NCBI GenBank assembly: GCA_964392365.1
Contig: CAYMPH010000019.1
Span: forward strand, 1 to 64,000
Length of the DNA stretch: 64,000 bases
Direction: 5' to 3'
DNA from: CAYMPH01 sp964392365
GTDB lineage: Bacteria; Spirochaetota; UBA4802; UBA5550
Shown: one piece after another, positions 35,649 to 44,223 of the stretch
How the letters are laid out: every line of letters begins with the position of its first letter
How positions within the stretch are numbered: the stretch's first letter is position 1
Made by a program: the position numbers and the translations under genes
Notes under the pieces: model-generated
What the model saw: the letters and a program-made list of their open reading frames with translations, nothing else
Databases searched by the model: none
What the model was told of the DNA's origin: nothing

Positions 35649-35831
35649 TTATTCAGAAAGAAGCTTTCCACCGGAAGCCCAGTCTTCCCTTTCAACCTGA
35701 TCAAAAACTATATATGTTGATTCAGGTTTTTTTGCTGCAACTTCAAATAATATTGCGGTAAATTTTTCAGCAATTATTGATTTCTGTTCTTTCGTGAGTT
35801 TCCCGGCTGTTTTAACATTTATATACGGCAT
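35649..35831 (-). CDS. 4-oxalocrotonate tautomerase family protein
   Basis: A 60-residue tautomerase-superfamily monomer. The protein begins MPYINVKTAG, so Pro is exposed at the N-terminus after Met removal and serves as the catalytic base. The GKLTKEQKSIIAEKFTAIL helix and YIVFDQVEREDWASGG segment are typical. The substrate is unknown. It is the first gene of a three-gene run with the Cys-rich and DUF362 proteins, with a good AGGAG site. Confidence 0.88.
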   Translation of the reverse strand: MPYINVKTAGKLTKEQKSIIAEKFTAILFEVAAKKPESTYIVFDQVEREDWASGGKLLSE

Positions 35832-35885
35832 TTTTTTCTCCTTTTTAATAAAACAAAATACTTTTAATTAAATTTATTATTCAAA

Positions 35886-37958
35886 CTATTTATCCGATGC
35901 AAGCGGTAAAGTTATTGCAAGACTTACTTTAAACAGCGGCTCTCTTTTAATATCTGAATGATCAATAATATTTTTCAAAACAACATCTCCGCCGTGTTTA
36001 ATAACTATTTTTTCAATAAGAGTAAGGCCAAGACCGAAATCAAGTGTTTTATACTGCTCAAAAACAAGTTTCGAAAGCCTGTAAAAAGGTTCAAAAATAA
36101 TTTTTTCATATTCAGGAGGAATACCGAGTATTCCATCAGAACCCTTTTCCGGTTCACTCAGTATTGTTATAACCGAGTTTCTGTTTTCAATAGAAACTAT
36201 TACAATTATATAAGTTTTATTTTTAGAAAATTTAATCGCATTTATCAGACCCTCATATAGAGCTTTATAAAAATATTCCTTATTGATATTCACATATGCT
36301 TTTTTGTAAGATGCGTTTAAATCGTTAATTATTATTTTCTGATCTTTTAATTTTAAAAAGTCATTTATTTTAAATATAACAGCTTTAACAAAATTATAAT
36401 AATCCCCGAATGAAATTTTCTCCTGAACAAAATCATTAGAAATAATAAAGTCAATACTTGAAAAAGTTTTAAAAGCATCCTGCGCTGTTTCAGCATTCGT
36501 TGCTATCATATTAAAAAGGCCTGAATCTACAAGATTTTTTCCATCGTGTTTTTCATTAACCGATTTCATCATATCGATTAATGTTAAAAGCGATCCAAAA
36601 CCAGCTCCCTGAGTAAAGCTGTTGTATATGTTTCTAAAGAGAGACTTGTCTGTTCTGGAAACATTTCTCGACATCATCCTCTCTTTCCATTCCTGCCAGT
36701 CAAGATCCTTGTCCTGAATTTCAATGTCTGTACTTTCAATTAATTCCCTGGTTTTTTCAAGCAGCATCCGCTCTTTTTTTTCCTGTGTAATATCTTCTGA
36801 AAGAAGGATATAGTATAGAATTCCATTACTGCTGTCTCTTATTGTAGAAATTTTTGATTTAAGATAAAAAATTCCGCCGGCCTTCGTTAAGCCGTAAAGC
36901 TCTCCGCTCCATTCATTATTTTTAATTATTTTTGACCACATGTCAGGTTCAGGCATTACTTTATTTGCAGGCCTGTTGAGATTGCCTCCTGCAAAATCCT
37001 CAGGATCATAGCCGGTAATTTCACAATACTTAAAATTTACATATTCGATATCGCCAACTTTATTAACTATAACTACAAGATTCGGAGACTGATCAATTGC
37101 CTGCTTGAACATTTTAATATTTAACTGAAATTTCTCGCTTTTTTTTACTTCTTCCTTGAGATTGTTATTCACTGAATAGATTTCTTTCGCACGCTGTTCA
37201 ACAAGCTCTTCAAGATGAGCTTTGTAATTTTCAAGTTCAAGTTCTGCATTCTTTTTTTCAGTAATATCTCTCAATAAGACAAGAACACTTCCAGCACCTA
37301 CATTTAGGATCCTTGCTTCAAAATAATTATTTACTGATTTATTTTTTATTGAATATTCGTAATACTGGATCTGATTTGAAGAAACCGCTTCTGATGCTAA
37401 AGGCCTGATTTTCTGAAGAACAGAATCGTTTAGAAATCCTGCATTGTAATATTCAGAGGCAAGTTTTTCATCAGATGAAGCTGTAAAGCTTCCATCTAAA
37501 TTTAAATTAAAAAGTTTATCCGGAATGCTTGAAAGTATATTTGCGTTTCTTTTTTCAGTTTCCTTAAGTTTCCAGTCAGTATTAAATTTATATAAAGCCA
37601 GATCAATAACAGCGCTTAAAAGATTAAAACTATAGGGTTTAATTATATATCCAAAAGGCATGGTTTCTTTGGCGCGATTGAAATCTTCGTCACTTGTTCC
37701 AGCAGTAAGATAAACAAACGGAATTCCGTATAAATTCCATATCTGGCAAGCAGAGTCAATTCCGTCTATTTTACCGCCAAGCTGTATATCCATAAGTACA
37801 ATATCAGGTCTTAATTCTGAAGCTTTAATAACTGCCTCTTCGCCTGTTTCGACCTTTGCTAAAACTGTATAACCGGCTTTATTAAGCATAGCCTGAAGCA
37901 TAACAGCAGAAGAAACTTCATCTTCAACAATTAAAACTGATATGGTTTTATTATTCAT
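35886..37958 (-). CDS. REC-PAS-PAS-HATPase signalling protein
   Basis: A 690-residue cytosolic signalling protein with no transmembrane segment. In order: an N-terminal receiver (LIVEDE, phosphoacceptor Asp in IVLMDIQLGG, Lys in IIKPYS), a PAS-like region (about 145-240), a coiled coil, a clear PAS domain (about 285-395), a helical segment, and a C-terminal GHKL ATPase with the N box (EGLINAIKFSK), F box (IIFEPFYRLSK) and G box (DFGLGLTLIEKI). The helical segment where the H box should lie (RNIYNSFTQGAGFGSLLTLID) shows no His in place, so it may not autophosphorylate normally. Confidence 0.85.
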   Translation of the reverse strand: MNNKTISVLIVEDEVSSAVMLQAMLNKAGYTVLAKVETGEEAVIKASELRPDIVLMDIQLGGKIDGIDSACQIWNLYGIPFVYLTAGTSDEDFNRAKETMPFGYIIKPYSFNLLSAVIDLALYKFNTDWKLKETEKRNANILSSIPDKLFNLNLDGSFTASSDEKLASEYYNAGFLNDSVLQKIRPLASEAVSSNQIQYYEYSIKNKSVNNYFEARILNVGAGSVLVLLRDITEKKNAELELENYKAHLEELVEQRAKEIYSVNNNLKEEVKKSEKFQLNIKMFKQAIDQSPNLVVIVNKVGDIEYVNFKYCEITGYDPEDFAGGNLNRPANKVMPEPDMWSKIIKNNEWSGELYGLTKAGGIFYLKSKISTIRDSSNGILYYILLSEDITQEKKERMLLEKTRELIESTDIEIQDKDLDWQEWKERMMSRNVSRTDKSLFRNIYNSFTQGAGFGSLLTLIDMMKSVNEKHDGKNLVDSGLFNMIATNAETAQDAFKTFSSIDFIISNDFVQEKISFGDYYNFVKAVIFKINDFLKLKDQKIIINDLNASYKKAYVNINKEYFYKALYEGLINAIKFSKNKTYIIVIVSIENRNSVITILSEPEKGSDGILGIPPEYEKIIFEPFYRLSKLVFEQYKTLDFGLGLTLIEKIVIKHGGDVVLKNIIDHSDIKREPLFKVSLAITLPLASDK

Positions 37959-37981
37959 TTTATATTATTCCAATAATAACA

Positions 37982-38010
37982 ATTTTATTGTAAAAATAGT
38001 AATACGTCAA
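37982..38010 (-). promoter_or_regulatory. Sigma-70 type promoter for the REC-PAS-HATPase gene
   Basis: On the minus strand, TTGACG (38005-38010), a 17-base spacer and TAAAAT (37982-37987), about 24 bases before the start codon. Confidence 0.6.
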
Positions 38011-38086
38011 TAACAAATACTTTTTTTTGCTTTACAATATATAAAAGCGTGTCCTATTTAACAATAATGCCAAGTAGGAGTTTTGC

Positions 38087-39430
38087 ATGCTGGAAAAGCC
38101 TGAAATAAAAAATGAAATGGATGAAAAGATAAAGCAAATTGCAGATTTTTTAGATTATGCAAGCATTATTAAAATACTGAATAAACTTACAGATTATGCT
38201 GAAATAATAACAGAAGGAAAATTATCCGGAATAATTAACTATAACTTTCAGCTTGCAAGCCTCGAAACGAATTTAATAGTAATTCTATTAGAAAAAATGG
38301 GCGTTTTAACCAGAATTTTCAATCTTGCAATGAAGGGAACAAAAAATCTTGAGAATGAATTTATTTCAAATATTTTCTCAGATAGCGTAAACCCATCAGG
38401 TCTTTCTTCCTATGTAAGCCTCAGATCACACATTGAAAACAGGCTGAGCAATGAAATCCAGCTTTATAACATGAATATGCATAAAAGCAACACTACAAAT
38501 GCAATGTCGATAAATGAACTTAATGGACACGTCAGAACCTATACAACTCTCGCCCAGAGTGATGTTACCATTTCTACAAAAGCACAGCACGGTATAATTG
38601 CAGCATCCCTGCACGATGCATATGTGACTCTTTTGAATAAAAACGACTGGCGTTATGACAAAACTTATATTAAATTTTTCTTTAATGATGATGACATAAA
38701 AAACGATAATCTTATAATTGAAAAGAGACCCAGAATCTCTTTAAATGAAGTAAAAGAAAATATACAATACCTCATTACAAAGATTGCTGAAATTAAATCA
38801 ATTAAACCCGATACATTACTTAATGCGTCAGACAATGGGATAATGGCAAAAATTGCAAGACGCGAAGCTGAAAAATCCCAGTCAATTGTAAACAAGGTTT
38901 TCAAGGACAAGATGCTGGAAACCCCGTTCGGAAAGCAATACGGAACAAAAATAGATGATATTCTAATGCTTATTTTTTCAGATATCAACAAGGAAAGAAG
39001 TTACGATGAAGAAGTATTTCAAAAAAGAATAAAATCTTTATATGATCAATATTTAATCAATCCTGAATCTCTTCAGTCACCTGAAAAAAAAGATGATGCG
39101 GTTTTCAGCGTTGAATATCTGATCGGGCAGGAATTCGGAATAAAAACACTATATGAAAAATTTCTTATGGATAGAAAAGAAAATTTTATCAAGTCATTTA
39201 ATGATATAATAAAACAGGAACTGGAAACATTTATTTTTAATCTTTTTTTTATTTATCTTGATGAAATGTTCAAGTCGTTATTTAAAATAATTAAAAGTCT
39301 TGACCTGAAAAAATACGCCTGCGCTTTTATTATTAAAAGAATTTATTTAATAACCGGTGAAAATCTCAACCCTTTCGGTTATTATTTCATTAAAGCTGTT
39401 GCTAAAACAGGCGGAATCAAAACTGATTAA
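38087..39430 (+). CDS. Hypothetical protein (447 aa)
   Basis: A good AGGAG site precedes ATG 38087. The protein is predicted to be almost wholly helical with charged and amphipathic stretches, no signal peptide and no confident transmembrane helix, although ELETFIFNLFFIYLDEMFKSLFKII near residue 390 is strongly hydrophobic. I recognise no motif or family. Its neighbour on the right, convergent, is a PilZ protein. Confidence 0.6.
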   Translation: MLEKPEIKNEMDEKIKQIADFLDYASIIKILNKLTDYAEIITEGKLSGIINYNFQLASLETNLIVILLEKMGVLTRIFNLAMKGTKNLENEFISNIFSDSVNPSGLSSYVSLRSHIENRLSNEIQLYNMNMHKSNTTNAMSINELNGHVRTYTTLAQSDVTISTKAQHGIIAASLHDAYVTLLNKNDWRYDKTYIKFFFNDDDIKNDNLIIEKRPRISLNEVKENIQYLITKIAEIKSIKPDTLLNASDNGIMAKIARREAEKSQSIVNKVFKDKMLETPFGKQYGTKIDDILMLIFSDINKERSYDEEVFQKRIKSLYDQYLINPESLQSPEKKDDAVFSVEYLIGQEFGIKTLYEKFLMDRKENFIKSFNDIIKQELETFIFNLFFIYLDEMFKSLFKIIKSLDLKKYACAFIIKRIYLITGENLNPFGYYFIKAVAKTGGIKTD

Positions 39431-39439
39431 TTTTTTTTA

Positions 39440-39742
39440 TTATTCATTCATCTTTAAAACATGTTTTCTTACGTTCTCGGAAAGATTTACAAATTCAATA
39501 CCCATACCGGATTTTTCATCATTGTCTGCAATCCATTTGACAATTCCTTTTATTTCCACATTTTCATTATCTGGAGTTTTAAACGATATTAATACTTCAG
39601 TTCCATTTGCAAGCGGTTCCGGTGTTGAAATAAAAATTCCACCGCTGCTGAGATCAATAGAAGTACTGTAAGTCATTGCATATTCTGAATGAACCTCAGA
39701 TTTTATTTTTTTATTTACTCTTTCATTTTTTCTTTTTTCCAT
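39440..39742 (-). CDS. PilZ-domain protein
   Basis: A 100-residue single PilZ domain, a cyclic-di-GMP sensor. The binding motifs are R4-x3-R8 in EKRKNERVN and DLSSGGIFI about 25 residues later. The C-terminal GMGIEFVNLSE matches the last strands. It probably regulates motility or envelope output in response to c-di-GMP. No GGDEF or EAL gene lies in the window. The gene ends 10 bases from the convergent 447-residue gene. Confidence 0.9.
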   Translation of the reverse strand: MEKRKNERVNKKIKSEVHSEYAMTYSTSIDLSSGGIFISTPEPLANGTEVLISFKTPDNENVEIKGIVKWIADNDEKSGMGIEFVNLSENVRKHVLKMNE

Positions 39743-39839
39743 ATGCCTGCTCCTTTTCTGATTCGTTGTTAATGATTAAAAAAACTTCAATTCCGTAAAG
39801 TTTCTTCATTCTTTTTTTAATATCAATAGATTTTTTTTG

Positions 39840-39869
39840 TTGAAAAGTTATTAAAATGGTATTTTATAT
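39840..39869 (+). promoter_or_regulatory. Probable promoter for the LON-domain gene
   Basis: TTGAAA (39840-39845) is followed after 17-18 bases by TTTATA or TTATAT. It would start transcription near 39876, favouring ATG 39935 as the translation start. Confidence 0.35.
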
Positions 39870-39934
39870 ACGTATTGACAAAATTTGCAACCATTAAATT
39901 AATCAGCAACTATCTTATTTTTGATTTATACAAA

Positions 39935-40519
39935 ATGGAAAAAGTTAAAATATACTATATCAACAGAAAAATTGTATTCCCAAACTGCACAATGAATGTA
40001 GTTATTCCATTAACTGAAAATTCCAGGAATCTTCAGTCAGGTGATAAAATCATAGCTTATCCAATAAGAAATTTTTTTGATATCTATTTTCATAAAAACA
40101 AGATGGCAACATATGCTGAAATTATCTCTCTGGGAATCTTCGAAAAAACGATTAAAATAAAAATAAAAGGTTTAAACAGAATAACAATAAATAATATATA
40201 TAATTATACTGAAGCGGACTTTAATATTATTCATGACAGGAAAAAAGATTCTGATGAAAAATCAACTGAAGATCTTAGAAAAAAAGCTCAGGAACTTATT
40301 TTTCTGATAAATGTTGAAGAATCAGACAAACTTATAAATCTATTAAACTATTTAACTGACATAGGACAGCTGACAGATTTTATTTCAAATTATTTCGTTG
40401 TTGACATCAGAACCAGGCGCAAGCTTTTCAATCAGGTTGATGCTAATAAAAGAAGCATTTTACTTGATCATATATTAAAAAATCTAATTAAAAAAATGAA
40501 CCGGAAAAAAAAGGATTAA
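39935..40519 (+). CDS. Stand-alone LON substrate-binding domain protein
   Basis: A 194-residue protein similar to the N-terminal substrate-recognition domain of Lon protease, without the AAA or protease parts. Recognisable pieces are VKIYYINRKIVFPNCTMNVVIPL, the YAEIISLGIFEKTIKIKIKGLNRITI beta region and a C-terminal helical bundle (KLINLLNYLTDIGQLTDFISNYF) ending at the Lys-rich tail. I use ATG 39935; an in-frame TTG at 39875 would add 20 residues but sits at the predicted transcription start. The next gene begins just after its stop. Confidence 0.75.
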   Translation: MEKVKIYYINRKIVFPNCTMNVVIPLTENSRNLQSGDKIIAYPIRNFFDIYFHKNKMATYAEIISLGIFEKTIKIKIKGLNRITINNIYNYTEADFNIIHDRKKDSDEKSTEDLRKKAQELIFLINVEESDKLINLLNYLTDIGQLTDFISNYFVVDIRTRRKLFNQVDANKRSILLDHILKNLIKKMNRKKKD

Positions 40520-40520
40520 T

Positions 40521-40970
40521 ATGAAAAAAAGAATTCATAACGATGAAGCATTTTACGATATAGCATGGTCACCTTACTATAAATACGAAAAATATTCAGC
40601 AGGCAAAATACTGCCGGAATTAGCTGGAATAGTGTCACTTCATCATGCTGAAAGAAATTCCTATTCTGATCTTATTTTTTACGGCTGCTGGAGGGATGGA
40701 TGCAGAATCGGACTTAAAAAATTTATAGACCATGAAACTTCAAATTACAAACATATTATCAATAATTTCGATATCAATAAACTCTATTACAGATATACAA
40801 TCGTAGACACTTCACCCCAGGATTTAAAAGATATTCTATTCTGGCTGATTGCTTCTTATAATGCCCAATACAACAACAAAAGATCATTTTCAGATTCAAA
40901 AAGATATAAAAACATCAATGTACGTGAAAGCAGCATGCAGCAGGGGGATGTAATTGAAAAACTTAAATAG
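40521..40970 (+). CDS. Hypothetical protein (149 aa)
   Basis: The protein starts one base after the LON-domain stop and is probably translated from the same mRNA. It is rich in Tyr, His and aromatic residues (FYDIAWSPYYKYEKYS, LHHAERNSYSDLIFYGCWRDGC), with no signal peptide. I recognise no family. Coupling to the LON-domain protein suggests a shared task, not a known one. Confidence 0.55.
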   Translation: MKKRIHNDEAFYDIAWSPYYKYEKYSAGKILPELAGIVSLHHAERNSYSDLIFYGCWRDGCRIGLKKFIDHETSNYKHIINNFDINKLYYRYTIVDTSPQDLKDILFWLIASYNAQYNNKRSFSDSKRYKNINVRESSMQQGDVIEKLK

Positions 40971-40991
40971 AAATTAGTTTCGGATGAAAAT

Positions 40992-41618
40992 CTATTTAAT
41001 ATCGTAAAGAAGAATATCCTCACTTTTATACAGGTGGGATACATTTTTTTTAATAGCAAAAAACTCGAGTATATATTTCAGCCTCGCGCAGGCATCAAGA
41101 GGAGAAGATAATTTATTTTCTGAATGTTTAAAAAACTGCTGAATTCTTTTAACATTCAGAGTTCTTTCATCCTCATCCGGTTTGAAAATATCCTTTTTTA
41201 AAAGCCTGTATGTATCTAAAATTGAAGTTATTATTTCATCAGATTCAATAAGATTTGCAAGATATAGATTTGAATCTGCCTCATGAACATTTCTTAGAAA
41301 AAATTTTAAAATCCTTAGAACGATATCCGGATAAAGATGCTCATTTATCAGCAATTTCACCCTTACTTCAAGATCCTTATCCATCATGCGCTTTGTAGGA
41401 TAAGCCATACTCGGAATGTCAACATACCCGGTCATGCATCTTTTATAAATATATTCAAGGAATTTATCCAGCAAATCCCTCCGCATCATGTCTGTATCGC
41501 CGTACAGGCTGTCGAGAATTTTCTCAGCTATATTCTCAAGAGGTCCTGATTTTAAAAAGCTCTGGAAATCTATGAGTTCAAGATCGGTAAGAACTATATT
41601 TTCAAATGATTGCTTCAT
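40992..41618 (-). CDS. Hypothetical protein (208 aa)
   Basis: A predicted helical, acidic protein without signal peptide, convergent with the preceding gene. Segments such as LIDFQSFLKSGPLENIAEKILDSLYG and KLLINEHLYPDIVLRILKFFLRNVHEADSNLY look like a conserved globular core. Family not recognised. Confidence 0.6.
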   Translation of the reverse strand: MKQSFENIVLTDLELIDFQSFLKSGPLENIAEKILDSLYGDTDMMRRDLLDKFLEYIYKRCMTGYVDIPSMAYPTKRMMDKDLEVRVKLLINEHLYPDIVLRILKFFLRNVHEADSNLYLANLIESDEIITSILDTYRLLKKDIFKPDEDERTLNVKRIQQFFKHSENKLSSPLDACARLKYILEFFAIKKNVSHLYKSEDILLYDIK

Positions 41619-41708
41619 TATTTATTCCGGATTTTTATTTAGAGGATATTATATATATACTATCGGATAATTCATTGCGCGGACTTTATAAGGAATTCAT
41701 AAAAAATA

Positions 41709-41781
41709 AGCCAGCAGCCAGGATCGAACTGGCGGCAGGTCGATTACGAATCGACTCCTCTACCAACTGAGGTATGCTGGC
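41709..41781 (-). tRNA. tRNA-Thr (anticodon CGT)
   Basis: A full cloverleaf on the minus strand. The acceptor stem is GCCAGCA/TGCTGGC with discriminator T. The D arm is CCTCAGTTGGTAGAGG, and the anticodon stem GTCGA/TCGAC has loop TTCGTAA, so the anticodon is CGT. The T arm contains GTTCGATCC. CCA is not encoded. Confidence 0.95.
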
Positions 41782-41942
41782 GATTGATCATGTTACAACT
41801 CTTAAACTTATGTATAAGTTGCAACAAATTTTTGCCATCATTTTGATATATAGTATAATTATTGACAGGATCTTCTATATATTAATTCCGTAATAGAGAC
41901 TTAAAATAAAATTATTTCTGTAAATTTGAAGGAAATCTAAAG

Positions 41943-43256
41943 ATGAAAAACAATTCTGCGGATAAACATATTGTAATAATCGGCGCCGGTTTTGCGGGCC
42001 TTTGGGCTGTTAGAACTTTTTTTAAAAAATCAGTCAGGGTTACGATTATAGATAAAAATAATTATCATACATTTCTTCCCTTATTATATCAGGTCGGCGC
42101 TGCTGAAATTGAACCCGAGCAGATAGCTTTTCCAATCAGATCGCTATTAAGAAATCATAAAAATATAAATTATTTAAGATCTGAGGTTCAAAAGATAAAT
42201 TTAAAAGATAAGTCTCTGGAATGCAATGATCAGAAAATTAATTATGACTATCTGATCATTGCAACAGGAAGCACAACAACATATTATAATATTGCAGGCG
42301 CCAAAGAAATAGCATTTTCATTAAAAACTCTGGATGATGCAGTTATTTTGAGAAATCATATTCTTTCTTGTTTTGAAAGAGCCTCATATTGCACTGACCC
42401 TGAACAAAGAAAAAAACTGTTATCATTTGTAATTGTCGGCGGCGGCCCTACAGGTATCGAATTCTCCGGAGCATTGTCCGAACTTATCAAAGGACCTTTA
42501 AAGAAAGATTTCATTTCTATCAGATCTGAAGAAATTACAGTTTCGCTGATTGATTCTGCAGTCAGAGTTTTATCCATGCTGTCAGAAGATTTAAGCGTAT
42601 ATGCAGCTGAAAAGTTAATCCTGATGGGAGTTAATGTTTATTTAAATTCGAAAGTAGCCAAGATTAATTCAGAGGGTGTATTCTTTACAGACGGCAGTTC
42701 AATCCTCAGCGAATCAGTTATATGGACTGCCGGGGTTAAAGGAGAAACTATAGATACAGATACAGAATTATCAATGACCGGAAATTCAAGGATCCGCGTT
42801 GAAAAAACATTACAGATTAAAGATTTTCCAGATGTATATGTTACAGGAGATCTGACGCATTTTGAAGAAAAAGGCTCGCCTCTGCCAATGGTTGCCCCTG
42901 TTGCCATACAGCAGGGCAGGCTCGCTGCCAGAAATATTCTGCGCGACATTTCAGGAGAAAAACAGGAGGATTTCGTTTATAAGGATAAAGGTTCCATGGT
43001 TACTATCGGCCGGAATTCAGCTGTAACAGAAATTGGAAATAAAAAGTTTAAAGGCTTTACTGCGTGGATGATCTGGATTGTCATACATATACTGAATCTG
43101 ATCGGTTTCAGAAATAAAGTTTTTGTTTTAATTCACTGGATATGGGATTATATCTTCTTTGAAAAGTCTGTAAGGCTGATACTTCCTGCGTGCTGCAGCA
43201 ATCCCTGTGCTGATACCTGTTTCAAGAGAGGTTCATGTAATCCGCCAACTGCCTGA
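41943..43256 (+). CDS. ndh: Type II NADH dehydrogenase-like flavoprotein with Cys-rich tail
   Basis: A 437-residue single-subunit NADH:quinone oxidoreductase of the NDH-2 family. The FAD Rossmann motif is IIGAGFAGLWAVRTFF (about 13-28). The NAD motif is VIVGGGPTGIEFSGAL (about 163-178), and FPDVYVTGDLTHF is the second FAD site. A C-terminal amphipathic or hydrophobic segment near 370-410 anchors it to the membrane. Unusually, the last 21 residues carry five Cys (417, 418, 422, 426, 432), resembling a metal or iron-sulfur binding tail. It could instead be a related ferredoxin- or sulfide-linked reductase. Confidence 0.85.
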   Translation: MKNNSADKHIVIIGAGFAGLWAVRTFFKKSVRVTIIDKNNYHTFLPLLYQVGAAEIEPEQIAFPIRSLLRNHKNINYLRSEVQKINLKDKSLECNDQKINYDYLIIATGSTTTYYNIAGAKEIAFSLKTLDDAVILRNHILSCFERASYCTDPEQRKKLLSFVIVGGGPTGIEFSGALSELIKGPLKKDFISIRSEEITVSLIDSAVRVLSMLSEDLSVYAAEKLILMGVNVYLNSKVAKINSEGVFFTDGSSILSESVIWTAGVKGETIDTDTELSMTGNSRIRVEKTLQIKDFPDVYVTGDLTHFEEKGSPLPMVAPVAIQQGRLAARNILRDISGEKQEDFVYKDKGSMVTIGRNSAVTEIGNKKFKGFTAWMIWIVIHILNLIGFRNKVFVLIHWIWDYIFFEKSVRLILPACCSNPCADTCFKRGSCNPPTA

Positions 43257-43317
43257 TTAAACAAACTTGGTTAATTAAATTTATTTTTTTACCGCAAATG
43301 TGCTGTGTTACAATTTT

Positions 43318-43500
43318 CATAAGAAGAGACGGCTGTCTTGGCACCCTTCTCTCCTTATGTATCCACTCTTCGCCGCCTGCTCAACGGCGCAGGCCTTATG
43401 AACATTTCCTGAAACAAAACTTTTACTGATTCAAGGTTATTAACTTTCCCTTCCGGGGAAAAATGCTCCCTTTCGCACGGTTTTAAAGAAACCGGCTCGT
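43318..43500 (-). repeat. Bipartite repeat unit A (S1 + R3)
   Basis: Unit A reads on the minus strand. First comes S1 (43500-43441, hairpin GGTTT-cttta-AAACC then AAAGGGAGCATTT). Then comes R3 (about 43396-43318): a GC-rich block with CGTTGAGCAGGCGGCG, GTGGAT, and an imperfect hairpin bounded by CATAAG/CTTATG. Unit A is head-to-head with unit B. Confidence 0.7.
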
Positions 43501-43570
43501 GTTGAAATTAATTTTAATATAAATAGAAAAAAATATTGAATAGATTATTAGTACTTGATGATGAATCTTC

Positions 43571-43764
43571 CACTCGAGCCGGTGCAACCCACCGGCATAA
43601 AGGGAGCATTTCAACCCGGGAGGAAAAATAAATTCCATTAGAACAGATTAAATTTAAAATCATAAAAGATCCTTAAAAGCCCCCGCGGCTTTAAAGCGGC
43701 CGGAGGAGAGTGGAGTCTCGAGGAGAGAGGAGTACCGGGATACTCCTCTCTCCTCGAGAATTCT
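43571..43764 (+). repeat. Bipartite repeat unit B (S3 + R1)
   Basis: Unit B reads on the plus strand. S3 (43571-43620) has hairpin GCCGGTG-caacc-CACCGGC at 43578-43596, then AAAGGGAGCATTT. R1 (43678-43764) has a GC-rich fold, GTGGA, and an 18-bp perfect hairpin at 43717-43758 with loop CCGGGA. R1 is nearly identical to R2 at 59121-59208. Confidence 0.75.
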
Positions 43765-43837
43765 GCTACACTTCAATTACGAAGTGAATATAAAAATTCT
43801 ACTTGAAAAAAACAGTACATTATGTATCTTTAAACAC

Positions 43838-44203
43838 ATGGATAATAAACAGCGAATTGAACTGATCCGGGCAGGAAATGAGCTTTTCAATAACGGCAAT
43901 ATTGAAAAAGCTACAGAAATTTTCATTAAAACAGGCTATAGGGACGGGCTTACCCGCGTTGCAGATTATCATTTTTATGATAAAAAGCAGCCTCTTACTG
44001 CTTTAAAATTCTATCAGATGGTAAAAAGTGAAGGTATGGTAAACCAGATTTACGATAGAATGTTTTTTGCTCTCGGAAAACTGCTTGGCAAAGAACAGGA
44101 TCAGAAAGTTGAACTTCCGCCGCTTAAAGTTTCCCCGAAACTGAAAATTCTTGCTGAAGAAATTCTCCAGCGTGAAAAAGAATCCAATGAAAAAAAACAG
44201 TAA
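43838..44203 (+). CDS. Hypothetical protein (121 aa)
   Basis: A helical cytosolic protein beginning MDNKQRIELIRAGNELFNNGNIEKA, with TPR-like spacing (GNELF, AIxIFxKTGYRDGL, TALKFYQMVKSEG). An in-frame GTG at 43784 would add 18 residues but lies only 20 bases from repeat R1. I prefer ATG 43838, although neither start has a clear ribosome site. I vaguely recall similar proteins in spirochaetes but cannot confirm it. The M16 peptidase gene follows after 20 bases. Confidence 0.6.
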   Translation: MDNKQRIELIRAGNELFNNGNIEKATEIFIKTGYRDGLTRVADYHFYDKKQPLTALKFYQMVKSEGMVNQIYDRMFFALGKLLGKEQDQKVELPPLKVSPKLKILAEEILQREKESNEKKQ

Positions 44204-44223
44204 AAATTCAAAAGGAATAAAAA

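Noticed and set aside
43318..43764. Possible CRISPR array because of repeated hairpins
   Set aside because: The repeats are inverted, few and long, with no regular spacers and no cas genes nearby.
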